This document shows positions 10,683-20,168 of a stretch of 64,000 nt of DNA, piece by piece. The notes below the pieces were generated by a model. It had not been told where the DNA came from and did no database searches. It saw nothing but the letters and a program-made list of their open reading frames with translations. Location of the stretch: positions 1,005,931 through 1,069,930 of the forward strand of contig CAWBGE010000017.1 of NCBI GenBank assembly GCA_963788185.1, in the 5' to 3' direction. Numbering within the stretch: the first letter of the stretch is position 1; each line of letters opens with the position of its first letter. This stretch comes from CAIWHR01 sp963788185. Its GTDB lineage: Bacteria; Pseudomonadota; Gammaproteobacteria; Burkholderiales; Casimicrobiaceae. The translations under genes were made by a program, and so were the position numbers.

Positions 10683-12173
10683 ATGCTCCCAGAGTCGCCG
10701 TCACCTACGCCGCCCCTCGCGCTCGTTTTCGGCGCCAGCGGCTACGTCGGCACCCATCTCGTCATTGCACTGGCTGCAGCGGGGTTTCGCGTCCGCGCGG
10801 CCGCACGCAATCGCAGCGTCCTCGAAGCGCGGGAATGGAAGGAGGTCGATCTCGTCGCCGCAGACGCGCTGCGTCCGGAGACGCTTGCCGTTGCACTCGC
10901 CGGCGTCGACGTCGCGTACTACCTCGTGCATTCGATGGCCTCCGGACGTGACTTCGCGCGCCTCGACCTCGAGGCCGCGAGCAATTTCGCGCGCGCGGCC
11001 TCCGACGCCGGCGTCCGGCGCATCGTCTACCTCGGCGGGCTGGTGCCTCCCGGGGCCGATACGCCGCATCTCGTGTCCCGCCAGCAGACGGGCGAGCGAC
11101 TGCGCCAGGGAACAGTGCCCGTCACCGAAATTCGCGCGGGCATCATCGTGGGTCCGGGATCGGCCGCCTACGAGGTGATGCGCGACCTGGTCTATCACCT
11201 GCCGATCATGGTGACGCCGAAGTGGGTGCAATCACGCTCCTCGCCGATCGCGTTGACGAATCTCATCCACTATCTCGTTCGTGTCGCCAGCTTGCCCGCT
11301 GCCGAAGGGCGCATCCTCGACGCCGGCGGCCCCGACATCCTGAGCTACGAGGCCATGATGCGAACCTTCGGCGACGTCGTCGGCAGGCACCCGCGCATCG
11401 TCCGCGTACCGGTGCTTTCGCCGCGCCTGTCGTCGTACTGGCTCGGACTTGTCACCGCGGTACCCGCCAACATCGCGCGCGCGCTGATAGGGGGTCTGAA
11501 ACACGACATTCCCGCCGACGATGCGGCGCTGCGGGCGCTGGTGCCCCAGCGCCTGCTCAGCTTTCGGGAGAGCGTGGTCGCCGCCCTCGCCGCCGAGAAA
11601 GCGCATGCGGTCGCCGCACGCTGGACCGAAGGCGCGATGATGTTCCGGGCGTGGCGGCCGGATTACGCGTTCTACGCCAAGAGAGCCAGCGGCGCGGCGG
11701 TGACCACCGCCTCACCCGAGACCGTGTGGCGCGTGGTCACGAGCATCGGCGGGAGCAACCGCTATTTCTACGCCAACCTGCTGTGGGCATTGCGGGAGAT
11801 CGGCGACTGGATGATCGGCGGCCCCGGATTGACGCGGGGGCGGCGCGATGCGGACGAACTGCGCCTCGGCGACACCATCGACTACTGGACCGTCATCGGC
11901 ATCGCGCGGGCGCGGCGACTCACTTTGCACTTCGGCCTCAGGGCGCCCGGCTCGGGCATACTCGAGTTCGAGATCGAAGCGCTGCCGGACGGCACGACGC
12001 GGTTGACGGAGACCGCCTACTGGCATCCGCAGGGCGTCTTCGGCCTCGTCTATTGGGCGCTGCTGGTGCCCTTCCACCTGTTCATCTTTCGCGGGATGAC
12101 GCAAGCGATGGCGCGCAGGGCCGAGGCCATCGAGGGCGTCGGGTCGAGCCCGGACGACGACGGCATGTCGTAA
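10683..12173 (+). CDS. NAD(P)-binding SDR protein with DUF2867 domain
   Basis: 496 residues from an ATG in the spacer to the divergent peptidase. The N-terminal half is an atypical NAD(P)-binding Rossmann domain (LVFGASGYVGTHL, then VYLGGLVPPGADTPHL) like complex-I-assembly or NmrA-type proteins. The C-terminal 150 residues are a DUF2867/START-like domain (SIGGSNRYFYANLLWALRE, GLTRGRRDADELRLGDTIDY) ending in a hydrophobic stretch (FGLVYWALLVPFHLFIF). The same two-domain layout occurs in E. coli YbjT relatives. The substrate is unknown; a membrane-associated oxidoreductase is plausible. An SDR dehydrogenase follows after 70 bases. Confidence 0.82.
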   Translation: MLPESPSPTPPLALVFGASGYVGTHLVIALAAAGFRVRAAARNRSVLEAREWKEVDLVAADALRPETLAVALAGVDVAYYLVHSMASGRDFARLDLEAASNFARAASDAGVRRIVYLGGLVPPGADTPHLVSRQQTGERLRQGTVPVTEIRAGIIVGPGSAAYEVMRDLVYHLPIMVTPKWVQSRSSPIALTNLIHYLVRVASLPAAEGRILDAGGPDILSYEAMMRTFGDVVGRHPRIVRVPVLSPRLSSYWLGLVTAVPANIARALIGGLKHDIPADDAALRALVPQRLLSFRESVVAALAAEKAHAVAARWTEGAMMFRAWRPDYAFYAKRASGAAVTTASPETVWRVVTSIGGSNRYFYANLLWALREIGDWMIGGPGLTRGRRDADELRLGDTIDYWTVIGIARARRLTLHFGLRAPGSGILEFEIEALPDGTTRLTETAYWHPQGVFGLVYWALLVPFHLFIFRGMTQAMARRAEAIEGVGSSPDDDGMS

Positions 12174-12243
12174 CCGCGGTGCCCAAGCGGGGTGCCGCCT
12201 GGAGCCGTACAATTCGGAAAACATTGCAAAGGGAGACGACTCG

Positions 12244-13011
12244 ATGAGCAGCTTGTTTGACCTGCGTGGCCGGGTGGCCATCGTGACCGGCGGCAATGGC
12301 GGAATCGGATTGGGCATGGCGCGGGGTCTCGCCAGGGCCGGGGCGCGCGTCGTTGTCGCTGCGCGCAATGCAGATAAATTGCGCGCGGCGATCAAAGACC
12401 TTCAGGCGCTCGGCGCCGATGCCCTCGCCGTCGGCGTGGACGTGACGGATGAGCAATCGGTCGACGCGATGATCGGGGAAACGATCGCGTGGGGCGGTCG
12501 GCTCGACATCCTGGTCAACAACGCCGGGATCAACATCCGCAAGCCCGCACAGGATCTCTCGCTGGACGAGTGGCGGCGCGTGCTCGACACCAACCTGACG
12601 AGCGCATTCGTGTGCTCGCGCAGCGCCTATCCTCACATGAAGCGTGCCGGGGCCGGCAAGATCATCAATATCGGATCCATGCTGTCGATCTTCGGCGCCT
12701 CGTTCGGACCCGTGTACGGCGCGAGCAAGGGCGGCATCGTGCAGTTCACGAAGTCCCTCGCGGTGACGTGGGCGCCCGACAACATCCAGGTCAATGCGGT
12801 GCTGCCGGGCTGGATCGACACCGATCTCACTCGCCGGGGACGCCAGGAGATCCCCGGGCTCGATGAGCGCGTGCTCGCCGGCACGCCGGCGGGGCGCTGG
12901 GGTCACATCGACGACTTCGCGGGAATCGCGGTGTTCCTGGCCAGTGCCGCATCCGATTTCCTCACGGGGACCGCGATCCCGGTGGACGGCGGCTACTCGA
13001 CGCTCCTCTGA
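12244..13011 (+). CDS. SDR family oxidoreductase (sugar/gluconate dehydrogenase-like)
   Basis: 255 residues, ATG preceded by GGGAG. It is a classical short-chain dehydrogenase: cofactor loop TGGNGGIGLG, NNAGI at the end of strand 4, the catalytic Ser (NIGSMLS) and Tyr-x3-Lys (YGASKGG), and the C-terminal GTAIPVDGGYS signature. It is closest in style to glucose/2-deoxygluconate 3-dehydrogenases of about 250 residues; the actual substrate cannot be inferred. It may be co-transcribed with the preceding DUF2867 gene. Confidence 0.88.
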   Translation: MSSLFDLRGRVAIVTGGNGGIGLGMARGLARAGARVVVAARNADKLRAAIKDLQALGADALAVGVDVTDEQSVDAMIGETIAWGGRLDILVNNAGINIRKPAQDLSLDEWRRVLDTNLTSAFVCSRSAYPHMKRAGAGKIINIGSMLSIFGASFGPVYGASKGGIVQFTKSLAVTWAPDNIQVNAVLPGWIDTDLTRRGRQEIPGLDERVLAGTPAGRWGHIDDFAGIAVFLASAASDFLTGTAIPVDGGYSTLL

Positions 13012-13120
13012 CCACGGCGCGCGGGTTGCGGCCGGACAGCGATTCGCACTATATTTGCGCACCGTACGAACTGCACGGCGCACGCAAGCGACCTGCAGGC
13101 CCGCTGGATTGGAGGATTCG

Positions 13121-13654
13121 ATGCTGCGCCCGATATCGATGCTGCTGTTGCTTCCGCTCATGTTTGGAGTCTCGGCGTCGATGGCTCAGACCAAGAAGCC
13201 TGTCTCGCCTGCAAGAGTCCCCGCAGCGAACGCCAATTCCATCGGCGTCAACGTCTTCCTGCGCGATGCAAACAAGAACGAAGTGTTGCTCGGCACGCGC
13301 ATATGGCCGGATTACCCCGACTACAACGCCGTCGCGCTGCAACGCTTCTTCGCAACGATGAAGGCGCTCGAACCCGCCTACAAGCAGGACGATGAGGTTG
13401 CGTATACGTGGTCGACCAAGGGCCGGGTGACCAAGTGCAGCATCTACCTCGAATCGCCCGGAGCCGGCGGCAAGGTGGGTACCGGCGCGATGGTCGGATG
13501 CGAAGCGAACGGCGTGAGTTCGCTTGCCGCCACTTCCACCGCCGACCCCAAGAACCCCATCAGCTCGTCGCAGGATTCCAGGCACGTCAGCGACGTGATG
13601 GATCTGTTCAGGAAGCAATCGGAGCGCGCCAGGAGTACGCTTCCCAAGCAATGA
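13121..13654 (+). CDS. Secreted hypothetical protein
   Basis: 177 residues with GGAGG ten bases before the ATG. A clear Sec signal peptide covers residues 1-23 (SMLLLLPLMFGVSASMAQ), so the protein is periplasmic or secreted. The mature part is polar with two Cys residues (VTKCSIYLES, MVGCEANG) that could form a disulfide. It matches no family I recognise. It lies between the SDR gene and gshA, all in one direction, with 65 bases to gshA. Confidence 0.7.
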   Translation: MLRPISMLLLLPLMFGVSASMAQTKKPVSPARVPAANANSIGVNVFLRDANKNEVLLGTRIWPDYPDYNAVALQRFFATMKALEPAYKQDDEVAYTWSTKGRVTKCSIYLESPGAGGKVGTGAMVGCEANGVSSLAATSTADPKNPISSSQDSRHVSDVMDLFRKQSERARSTLPKQ

Positions 13655-13718
13655 CGACTTGCCGTCGGGCGATGGATTCGGCCTCGACTGCAGCGATCGG
13701 CACGATGCCGGAAATCCG

Positions 13719-15251
13719 ATGACCACGCCCCTCTTTGCAAGCGGCTTGAAGCGCCTGCGCTCGCTTTCGCCGGCGGTGCTGGCGAACCTTCGCCGCGGGG
13801 TCGAGAAGGAGAGCCTGCGCGTGCGTCCCGACGGCACACTCGCCACCACGCCGCATCCGCCGCGGCTCGGCTCGGCGCTCACCCATCCGCGCATCACGAC
13901 CGACTTCAGCGAGTCGCAGCTCGAGCTCATCACCGGCGTGCACGGCCGCGCCGACGCTTGCCTCGCGGAGCTTACGGAGATTCACCAGACGGTCTATCGC
14001 GCGATCGGCGACGAGCTGCTCTGGTGCGCGAGCATGCCGTGCCGGCTTCCGGCGGACGATGCGATCCCGATCGGTTACTACGGCACCTCCAACGTCGGCC
14101 GGGCCAAGAGCGTCTACCGGATGGGCCTTTCGCATCGCTACGGCCGGCACATGCAGACGATCTCGGGCGTCCACTACAACTTCTCGCTGCCCGAACCGCT
14201 TTCCAATGCAGCGTACTTCGCGCTGATACGCAATTTCCGGCGCCACTCCTGGCTGCTCCTCTACCTCTTCGGCGCCTCGCCTGCGGTGTGCGCGAGTTTC
14301 GTCGCCGACCGCGCGCACCAGCTCGAGCGGCTGAGCGAGAACACGTTGTACCTGCCCTACGCGACCTCGCTGCGCATGGGCCGGCTGGGCTACCAGAGCG
14401 AAGCACAGTCGTCGCTCACGGTGAGCTACAACAGCCTGGAGAGTTACGCCGCCTCGCTCCAGGAGGCGCTCACCAGGCCGTATCCGGCCTACGAGGCGAT
14501 CGGCATCCGAGACGGCGACGACTACCGCCAGCTCGCCACCAGCCTGCTGCAGATCGAAAACGAGTTCTACGGGACGATCCGGCCCAAGCGCGTGATCGAG
14601 TCCGGCGAACGGGCGCTGAATGCCTTGCGCGAACGCGGTGTCGAGTACATCGAGGTGCGCCTGTTGGACCTCAATCCGTTTTGCGCCATCGGCATCACCG
14701 CCGACACGATGCGGTTTCTCGATGTGTTCCTGCTGCACTGCCTGCTGCGTGAAAGCCCGCCCGACACGCCGCAGGAGCTGGCGGCCGCGCGCGGCAACAC
14801 GCAGCGCGCCGCCGCGCGCGGCCGCGAGCCGGGATTGCGCCTCGCCCGCAACGCGCAGGATGTGACGCTGGTCGATTGGAGTCGCGAAATCCTCGCCGAG
14901 TGCGCGCCGATCGCCGCGGCGCTCGATGCTGCGACCGGGGGCAATGCGCATCGCGAAGCGCTGTCCGGCGCCGCCGCTGCGCTGGACGATCCCGCCGCGA
15001 CGCCGTCAGCCCGTGTCCTCGAGGCGATGGCGCGCGACCACGGCAATTCCTACGTCCGGTTCGTCGTCGCGCAGTCGCTCGCGCACCGGAACGCCATCCT
15101 CGAATTGCCGTATCCCGACGAAGTCGCCGAGCGCCATGCGCGTATGGCCGACGCGTCGGTGACGGAACAGCGCCAGATCGAAGCTGCCGACACTCTTCCC
15201 TTCGAGGCCTACCGGCAGCAGTACCTGGCAGCCTTTCATCCGGGCGAGTGA
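13719..15251 (+). CDS. gshA: Glutamate--cysteine ligase
   Basis: 510 residues, close to the roughly 518 of the gammaproteobacterial-type enzyme. It catalyses the ATP-dependent first step of glutathione synthesis in the cytoplasm. Typical segments are VEKESLRV near the N-terminus, TTDFSESQLELIT (substrate and metal site), GVHYNFSLPE, and RLLDLNPFCAIGI. The ATG was chosen because the longer upstream frame overlaps the preceding gene's end and has no similarity. No gshB is present in the window. Confidence 0.93.
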   Translation: MTTPLFASGLKRLRSLSPAVLANLRRGVEKESLRVRPDGTLATTPHPPRLGSALTHPRITTDFSESQLELITGVHGRADACLAELTEIHQTVYRAIGDELLWCASMPCRLPADDAIPIGYYGTSNVGRAKSVYRMGLSHRYGRHMQTISGVHYNFSLPEPLSNAAYFALIRNFRRHSWLLLYLFGASPAVCASFVADRAHQLERLSENTLYLPYATSLRMGRLGYQSEAQSSLTVSYNSLESYAASLQEALTRPYPAYEAIGIRDGDDYRQLATSLLQIENEFYGTIRPKRVIESGERALNALRERGVEYIEVRLLDLNPFCAIGITADTMRFLDVFLLHCLLRESPPDTPQELAAARGNTQRAAARGREPGLRLARNAQDVTLVDWSREILAECAPIAAALDAATGGNAHREALSGAAAALDDPAATPSARVLEAMARDHGNSYVRFVVAQSLAHRNAILELPYPDEVAERHARMADASVTEQRQIEAADTLPFEAYRQQYLAAFHPGE

Positions 15252-15339
15252 GTCGCCGAGCAGCAAAGCGAAATCGCGGCGCCACACTTCGCCAGCACCC
15301 GGCAGTCGCCGCCGGACTCTGCAGCGTCACCCGCCCGCC

Positions 15340-15353
15340 TTGATCGCGATCAA
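15340..15353. promoter_or_regulatory. FNR/ANR box upstream of glpA
   Basis: TTGATCGCGATCAA is a perfect match to the FNR-type consensus TTGAT-N4-ATCAA. If its centre is at -41.5, transcription would start near 15388, and TAGCAT at 15375-15380 sits where a -10 element belongs. This fits oxygen-limited induction of the operon that follows. Confidence 0.75.
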
Positions 15354-15436
15354 GGGTCGCGGCGGAGAAGCGCATAGCATAGTACGCAGCCACCGGGGCC
15401 GGACTTGACTCCGCGGCGGCAGCTTTCTCCGCGCCG

Positions 15437-17111
15437 GTGCCCGGCCACCGTCATCGCGCCGGTGTGCGAAGCGAGGCAGGATTGGTCTCCGCAGCCCTCA
15501 TCGAAACCCAGGTCCTGATCATAGGAGGCGGCGTCACGGGCACGGCGCTCGCGCGGGACCTCGCGTTGCGCGGCGTCGACTGCATCCTGATCGAGAAGGA
15601 CGACATCAACGCCGGCGCGTCGGGCCGCAATCACGGCCTGCTCCACAGCGGCGCCCGGTACGTCGCCGGCGATCGCGAGGCGGCAATGGAGTGCCGCGCC
15701 GAAGGCGCGATCCTGAAGCGCATCGCTGCGCAGGCGATCCAGGACACCGGCGGCTACTTCGTCGCCCTGCCCGGGGATGACGATCGCTATATCGCCGACT
15801 TCCCGTCCTGCTGCGAACGGTCGGGGATCGCTGCGCGCGCAGTCGACGTCGCCGAGGCGCGGGCGCAGGAATCGGCTCTCTCGGAACGAGCGATCGCGGT
15901 GTTCGAGGTGCCCGACGCGTCGATCGACCCGTTCCGGCTCTCGCTGGAGAGCATGGCCGACGCGCGACGCCTGGGTGCACGCCTGATGCGGCGCACCCGC
16001 GTCACGGGTTTCGAGCGCGAGGGTCGGCGCATCGTCGCGGTGCGGGTGCGATCCCTCGCCGGTGGCGAAGACCTGCGGATCGAGGCCGCGCAGATCGTCA
16101 ACGCCGCCGGCGCCTGGGCGCAGGAGGTGGCCAAGCTCGCCGGAATCCCCATCGAGATGACGTTTTCGAAGGGAACGCTGCTGGTCACGCACACACGCGT
16201 CGCGAACCGCGTCGTGAACCGCCTCCGGCGACCCGGCAATGCCGACATCGTGATGCCGGGCGGCACGGTTTCGATCGTCGGCACCACTTCGACGCGGGTG
16301 GACGCGCTGGAGGGCATCTACCCCACGGCGGCCGAAACCGACCTGATCGTCGACGAAGCCGCACGGATGCTGCCGGTGCTGGCGACGATGCGCTTCATCC
16401 GCGCCTACGCGGGCGTGCGACCGCTGGTGGGATCGGCGGGCGCCGCCGATGGCCGCGGGGTCTCCCGCGGCTTCGCCCTGCTCGACCACGAAAACCACGG
16501 ACTCGACAACCTGACTACGATCACCGGCGGCAAACTCACCACCTGCCGGCTGATGGCCGAACGCACCGCGGACCTCGTCTGCCGGCGCCTTGGCGTCACT
16601 CGTCCCTGCGTCACCGCGACGACACCGGTGCCGGAGTCACCGGAGTGCGCGTGGACCGGGCCGGGCTACGCGCCGCGCGCGTGGATGCGTTCGCACCGGA
16701 TCGGACGACCCGCTGCTGTGCGAGTGCGAGATGGTGTCGGCCAGCGCCGTCGATGCCATCTACGATGCGCTGCGCGCGACCGGCGAGGCGCCGACGCTGA
16801 CGGACATCGGCTTGCGCAGCCGCGTCGGCAAAGGTGCCTGCCAGGGGTCCTTCTGCGCCTTGCGCACGGTGGCCCACCTGCACCAGCGGGACGACTTCCA
16901 GGCGTCGCGTGGCGTCGCCGAGATCCTCGACTTCATCGGCGAGCGTTGGCGCAGCCAGCGCGCGGTCCTGTGGGGCGAGCAGCTGGCGCAGGCCGAGCTG
17001 ATGGAGGCGCTCCATTGCGGCCTCTTCGGCGAGGAGTCGTGCGATCTCGGCGCGCCCTGCCCCCCGCATTCCGCCGGGAGCCCCTCGCCGGCCCGCGAAC
17101 TGCCGCCATGA
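15437..17111 (+). pseudogene. glpA: Anaerobic glycerol-3-phosphate dehydrogenase subunit A, frameshifted
   Basis: The FAD-dependent catalytic subunit that oxidises sn-glycerol-3-phosphate to dihydroxyacetone phosphate. The first frame carries the FAD motif (LIIGGGVTGTALARDLALRG), GRNHGLLHSGARY, and the C-terminal TTITGGKLTTCRLMAE. The reading then moves to another frame between about 16665 and 16710. There the [2Fe-2S]-binding BFD-like tail appears (LLCECEMVSASAVD, RVGKGACQGSFCALR), ending with a TGA that overlaps glpB. Starts at GTG 15437, GTG 15464 or TTG 15482 are possible. Whether the frameshift is real or an assembly error is open; the downstream genes look intact, which favours an error. 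Confidence 0.85.
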
Positions 17112-18421
17112 CCTGCAGGAGCGAGGCAAACTGCGACGTCGCCGTGATCGGCGCCGGGATGGCAGGGATGGCAGCCGCCCTCTTCACCGCGGAGCAGGGC
17201 CTTTCGTGCATCCAGATCGGCAACGGCGGCGGCCTGCTGTTCGCGAGCGGGCTGCTGGACTTGCTGGGCGTCCATCCAGCGGCAGCGCGGTGCCGTCGGA
17301 GATCCCCATACAAAGCGCTGGCGGCCCTCGCGCGCGACGAGCCCGCGCACCCCTTGGCGCAGGTCGACACGCCTTCGATCCGCCGCGCATTCGAGACCTT
17401 CGTCGCGGCCGTGGGCTCCGCCGGGCTGCCTTACGCTCCGTTGGGCGAGTCGAACCGGGACGTGCCGACGTCGATCGGGACGATCAAGACGACGTTCGGC
17501 GTGCCGCGATCGATGATCGCGGGTGCAGCGGCGCTAGATGCGCGTCCGCCCTGCCTGCTGGTGGATTTCCGCGGACTGCGCGAGTTCAGCGCCCGCCAGA
17601 TCGTTGCGATGCTGGGCGAACGCTGGCCGGGCCTGCGCCACGAGCGGGTCGAGTTCCCGGGCACATCCGCAGCGCCCGAACTGTACGCGGCACACCTCGC
17701 CCGAGCCCTCGAGACCAGGGAAACGCGCGAGCGAACGATCAGCCTCGTCAAACCGCTGCTGGGCGACGCGCGGACGGTCGGGTTCCCGGCGGTACTCGGC
17801 CTTGGTCGCGCCTCGGAGGTGCACGCTGCATTCGAAGCAGCGCTCGGGATGCCGGTGTTCGAGATCCCGACCATGCCGACATCGGTGCCGGGGCTGCGGC
17901 TCCTGGCAGCGCTCGAAACGGCCGTGTCCGCGCGCGGGGTCCGTCGCCGCCATCGATCCAGCGTACGCGCGCTGACGCTCGACGCGAAGGGGGAAACCGC
18001 CACGCTCGACCTCGAAGGCCTCTCGGGTGGCGACGGTGGCGAGCGCGTGATCGCGCGCGCGGTCGTGCTGGCCACCGGGCGATTCAACGGCCGCGGACTC
18101 GTGGCCGATCGGGGGTGCGTCCGCGAAAGTCTCCTCGGCTTGCCCGTGATCCAGCCAAGCTCGCGCGAGGCGTGGCATCGGTCCGACTTCCTGGACCCGT
18201 CGGGCCACCCGATCAACCGCGCCGGGCTCGCGATCGACGACGCGTGGCGGCCACTCGACGCGGGCGGAGCACCCGCGTGGCCGCGGCTCTTTGCCGTCGG
18301 GTCCATTCTCGCGCACCAGGACTGGATGCGCTCGAAGTGCGGCTCGGGACTGGCCATCGCCACCGCGTGGGCGGCGACGAATCGGGCGGCGCAACAGCTC
18401 CGCGGGTCCGCTGCCGGGTAG
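17108..18421 (+). CDS. glpB: Anaerobic glycerol-3-phosphate dehydrogenase subunit B
   Basis: 437 residues; the ATG overlaps the glpA stop codon (ATGA), showing translational coupling. A flavin-binding N-terminus (CDVAVIGAGMAGMAAALF) and the GLLFASGLLDLLGVHP segment are typical of GlpB. The C-terminal GSILAHQDWMRSKCGSGLAI also belongs to the family. GlpB links the catalytic GlpA to the iron-sulfur membrane partner and feeds electrons toward the quinone pool. Confidence 0.88.
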   Translation: MTCRSEANCDVAVIGAGMAGMAAALFTAEQGLSCIQIGNGGGLLFASGLLDLLGVHPAAARCRRRSPYKALAALARDEPAHPLAQVDTPSIRRAFETFVAAVGSAGLPYAPLGESNRDVPTSIGTIKTTFGVPRSMIAGAAALDARPPCLLVDFRGLREFSARQIVAMLGERWPGLRHERVEFPGTSAAPELYAAHLARALETRETRERTISLVKPLLGDARTVGFPAVLGLGRASEVHAAFEAALGMPVFEIPTMPTSVPGLRLLAALETAVSARGVRRRHRSSVRALTLDAKGETATLDLEGLSGGDGGERVIARAVVLATGRFNGRGLVADRGCVRESLLGLPVIQPSSREAWHRSDFLDPSGHPINRAGLAIDDAWRPLDAGGAPAWPRLFAVGSILAHQDWMRSKCGSGLAIATAWAATNRAAQQLRGSAAG

Positions 18422-18428
18422 GATCGAA

Positions 18429-20168
18429 ATGTCGTCCGCACTCTTCGAACAGGCCCTGTACGCATCGCTGGCGCTGTGCGCGCTGGGCCTCGTGTGGCGG
18501 GTGGCGACCTGGTTCCGGATCGTGATAGGTCCCGACGCGCGCGACGTCGCACCGTCCCGCCGGATGGCCGACGTATTTCGGATTGTCGTCTCGACGCTCG
18601 CAAGCCCGCGGGTGTTTCACGTCGTCGGCGCATTCCTGCTCGACGCACTGCTCCTGCGCAGGCTGTTCGCGCAGGCGAAACTGCGCTGGCTGGCGCACCA
18701 GTTCGCCCTGGTCGGCTTCACGCTGCTGCTGCTGATGCACGCGCTGGCGCCGCTGGTGACCGCCCGGTTGTTCCCGGGCTACCAGCCGACGCTGGATCCC
18801 TACATGTTCCTGCGCAACCTCTTTGGCGTGATGGTCCTTGCCGGAGTTGCCCTGCTGCTCTTCGGACGTCAGCGCTCGCGCACGAGCCTGCACCAGGCGC
18901 GCCGACCCGTCGCCGTGGCGTTCGTGGCGCTCCTGGGACCCGTCCTCGCGAGCGGGTTCCTGCTCGAGGCACACAAGATCGCCTCGCCGCGAGCGTTCGA
19001 CCGCATGGTGGCGCAGTTTGCCGGCGCTGCCGACCACGCGAAGCTCGAGCCGCTGCGCGCGCTCTGGGCACGCGAGTTCGGCGTGGCGTTCGACGACCTC
19101 CCGCAGCCGATCGATCCCGTGCTGGTGGAGCACGGCCGCAATCTGCACCAGGATGTCTGCGCGCCCTGCCACGCGCGGCCCGCGTCCGCCTTCGTGTCCT
19201 ATCCGGTCGCACGGATGATGGCGCCGGTGACGAGGTTTCTGGACGCGTGGAACGCCGATGCATGGCTCCTCCATCTGCACGTCCTCGCTTGCTTGCTTGG
19301 TCTCGCCAGCCTGCCGTTCACGCGCTTCTTCCACGCGGTGGCGTCGCCGCTCAGCCTGCTGGTCAACGCGGCCGTGTCCAACGGCGCGCTCCCGGTTCGG
19401 ACGCTTCCGGTCGAACTGCGCGCCTCGCGGCGGGTGCTGACGCTCGACGCCTGCGTGCACTGCGGCCTGTGCGACCTCGACTGCTCTGTGGCACCGTTGG
19501 CGCGCTACCTCGGCAATCCGGGCCTCCTGCCTTCGCACAAGCTGATCGCCACCGGCGCGATGGCCAGCGGCAGGCTGTTGCGATCAGGCCGCGACGATGG
19601 CGCGCTTCGCGGCGAGGCTCTGCGCGCTGCCGACGGCGCGTTCCTCTGCACCGATTGCGGACGTTGCACCCGCCATTGTCCCGTGGGTCTCGACCTGGCC
19701 GACCTGTGGGAGGCAGGCCGGGGCGACATGGCCGCCGCCGGCCTGTCGGCGCCGGCGCAATGGATCCAGGCTCGCGCGGCCCTGGCGTGGGCCGATGCGC
19801 TGGAACCGGGTCCCGCGCAGCACGTATTCTCCGGCCCGGATGCCTGCGTCGCGCCGCTGTCGTCCGACCGCCGCACGTTCTCCCGATGCGTTCAATGCCA
19901 GACCTGCACCAACGTGTGCCCCGTGGTCGCGCACAGCATGGACGACGACGGAAGCATCGACCTGACGCCGCAGAAGGTGATGAATCTGCTGCGTCTTGGC
20001 ATGCGCGACCTCACGCTGGGTTCGCGCATGGTCTGGAGTTGCGCCACCTGCTACCAGTGCCAGGAGCACTGCCCGGAAGGCGTTCGTGTGGCCGACATCA
20101 TGTGCGAATTGCGCGCACTGGCAGTGCAGCGGCTGGGTGCCGTTCGAGGCGGTGTGGAGTCTGCATGA
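18429..20168 (+). CDS. Membrane-bound HdrC/GlpC-like iron-sulfur protein with cytochrome-b-like domain
   Basis: 579 residues, much longer than classical GlpC (about 400). The N-terminal 320 residues hold about six membrane segments (for instance 92-110, 131-146, 161-179, 280-296) with several His residues, like the NarI/nitrate reductase gamma family. A CAPCH motif at 244-248 is a potential covalent heme c site. The C-terminal part has at least four Cys clusters: CVHCGLCDLDC (342-352), CTDCGRCTRHCP (407-418), CVQCQTCTNVCP and CYQCQEHCP. It would accept electrons from GlpAB and pass them to quinone. It begins eight bases after glpB and overlaps the next gene by four bases. Confidence 0.8.
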   Translation: MSSALFEQALYASLALCALGLVWRVATWFRIVIGPDARDVAPSRRMADVFRIVVSTLASPRVFHVVGAFLLDALLLRRLFAQAKLRWLAHQFALVGFTLLLLMHALAPLVTARLFPGYQPTLDPYMFLRNLFGVMVLAGVALLLFGRQRSRTSLHQARRPVAVAFVALLGPVLASGFLLEAHKIASPRAFDRMVAQFAGAADHAKLEPLRALWAREFGVAFDDLPQPIDPVLVEHGRNLHQDVCAPCHARPASAFVSYPVARMMAPVTRFLDAWNADAWLLHLHVLACLLGLASLPFTRFFHAVASPLSLLVNAAVSNGALPVRTLPVELRASRRVLTLDACVHCGLCDLDCSVAPLARYLGNPGLLPSHKLIATGAMASGRLLRSGRDDGALRGEALRAADGAFLCTDCGRCTRHCPVGLDLADLWEAGRGDMAAAGLSAPAQWIQARAALAWADALEPGPAQHVFSGPDACVAPLSSDRRTFSRCVQCQTCTNVCPVVAHSMDDDGSIDLTPQKVMNLLRLGMRDLTLGSRMVWSCATCYQCQEHCPEGVRVADIMCELRALAVQRLGAVRGGVESA

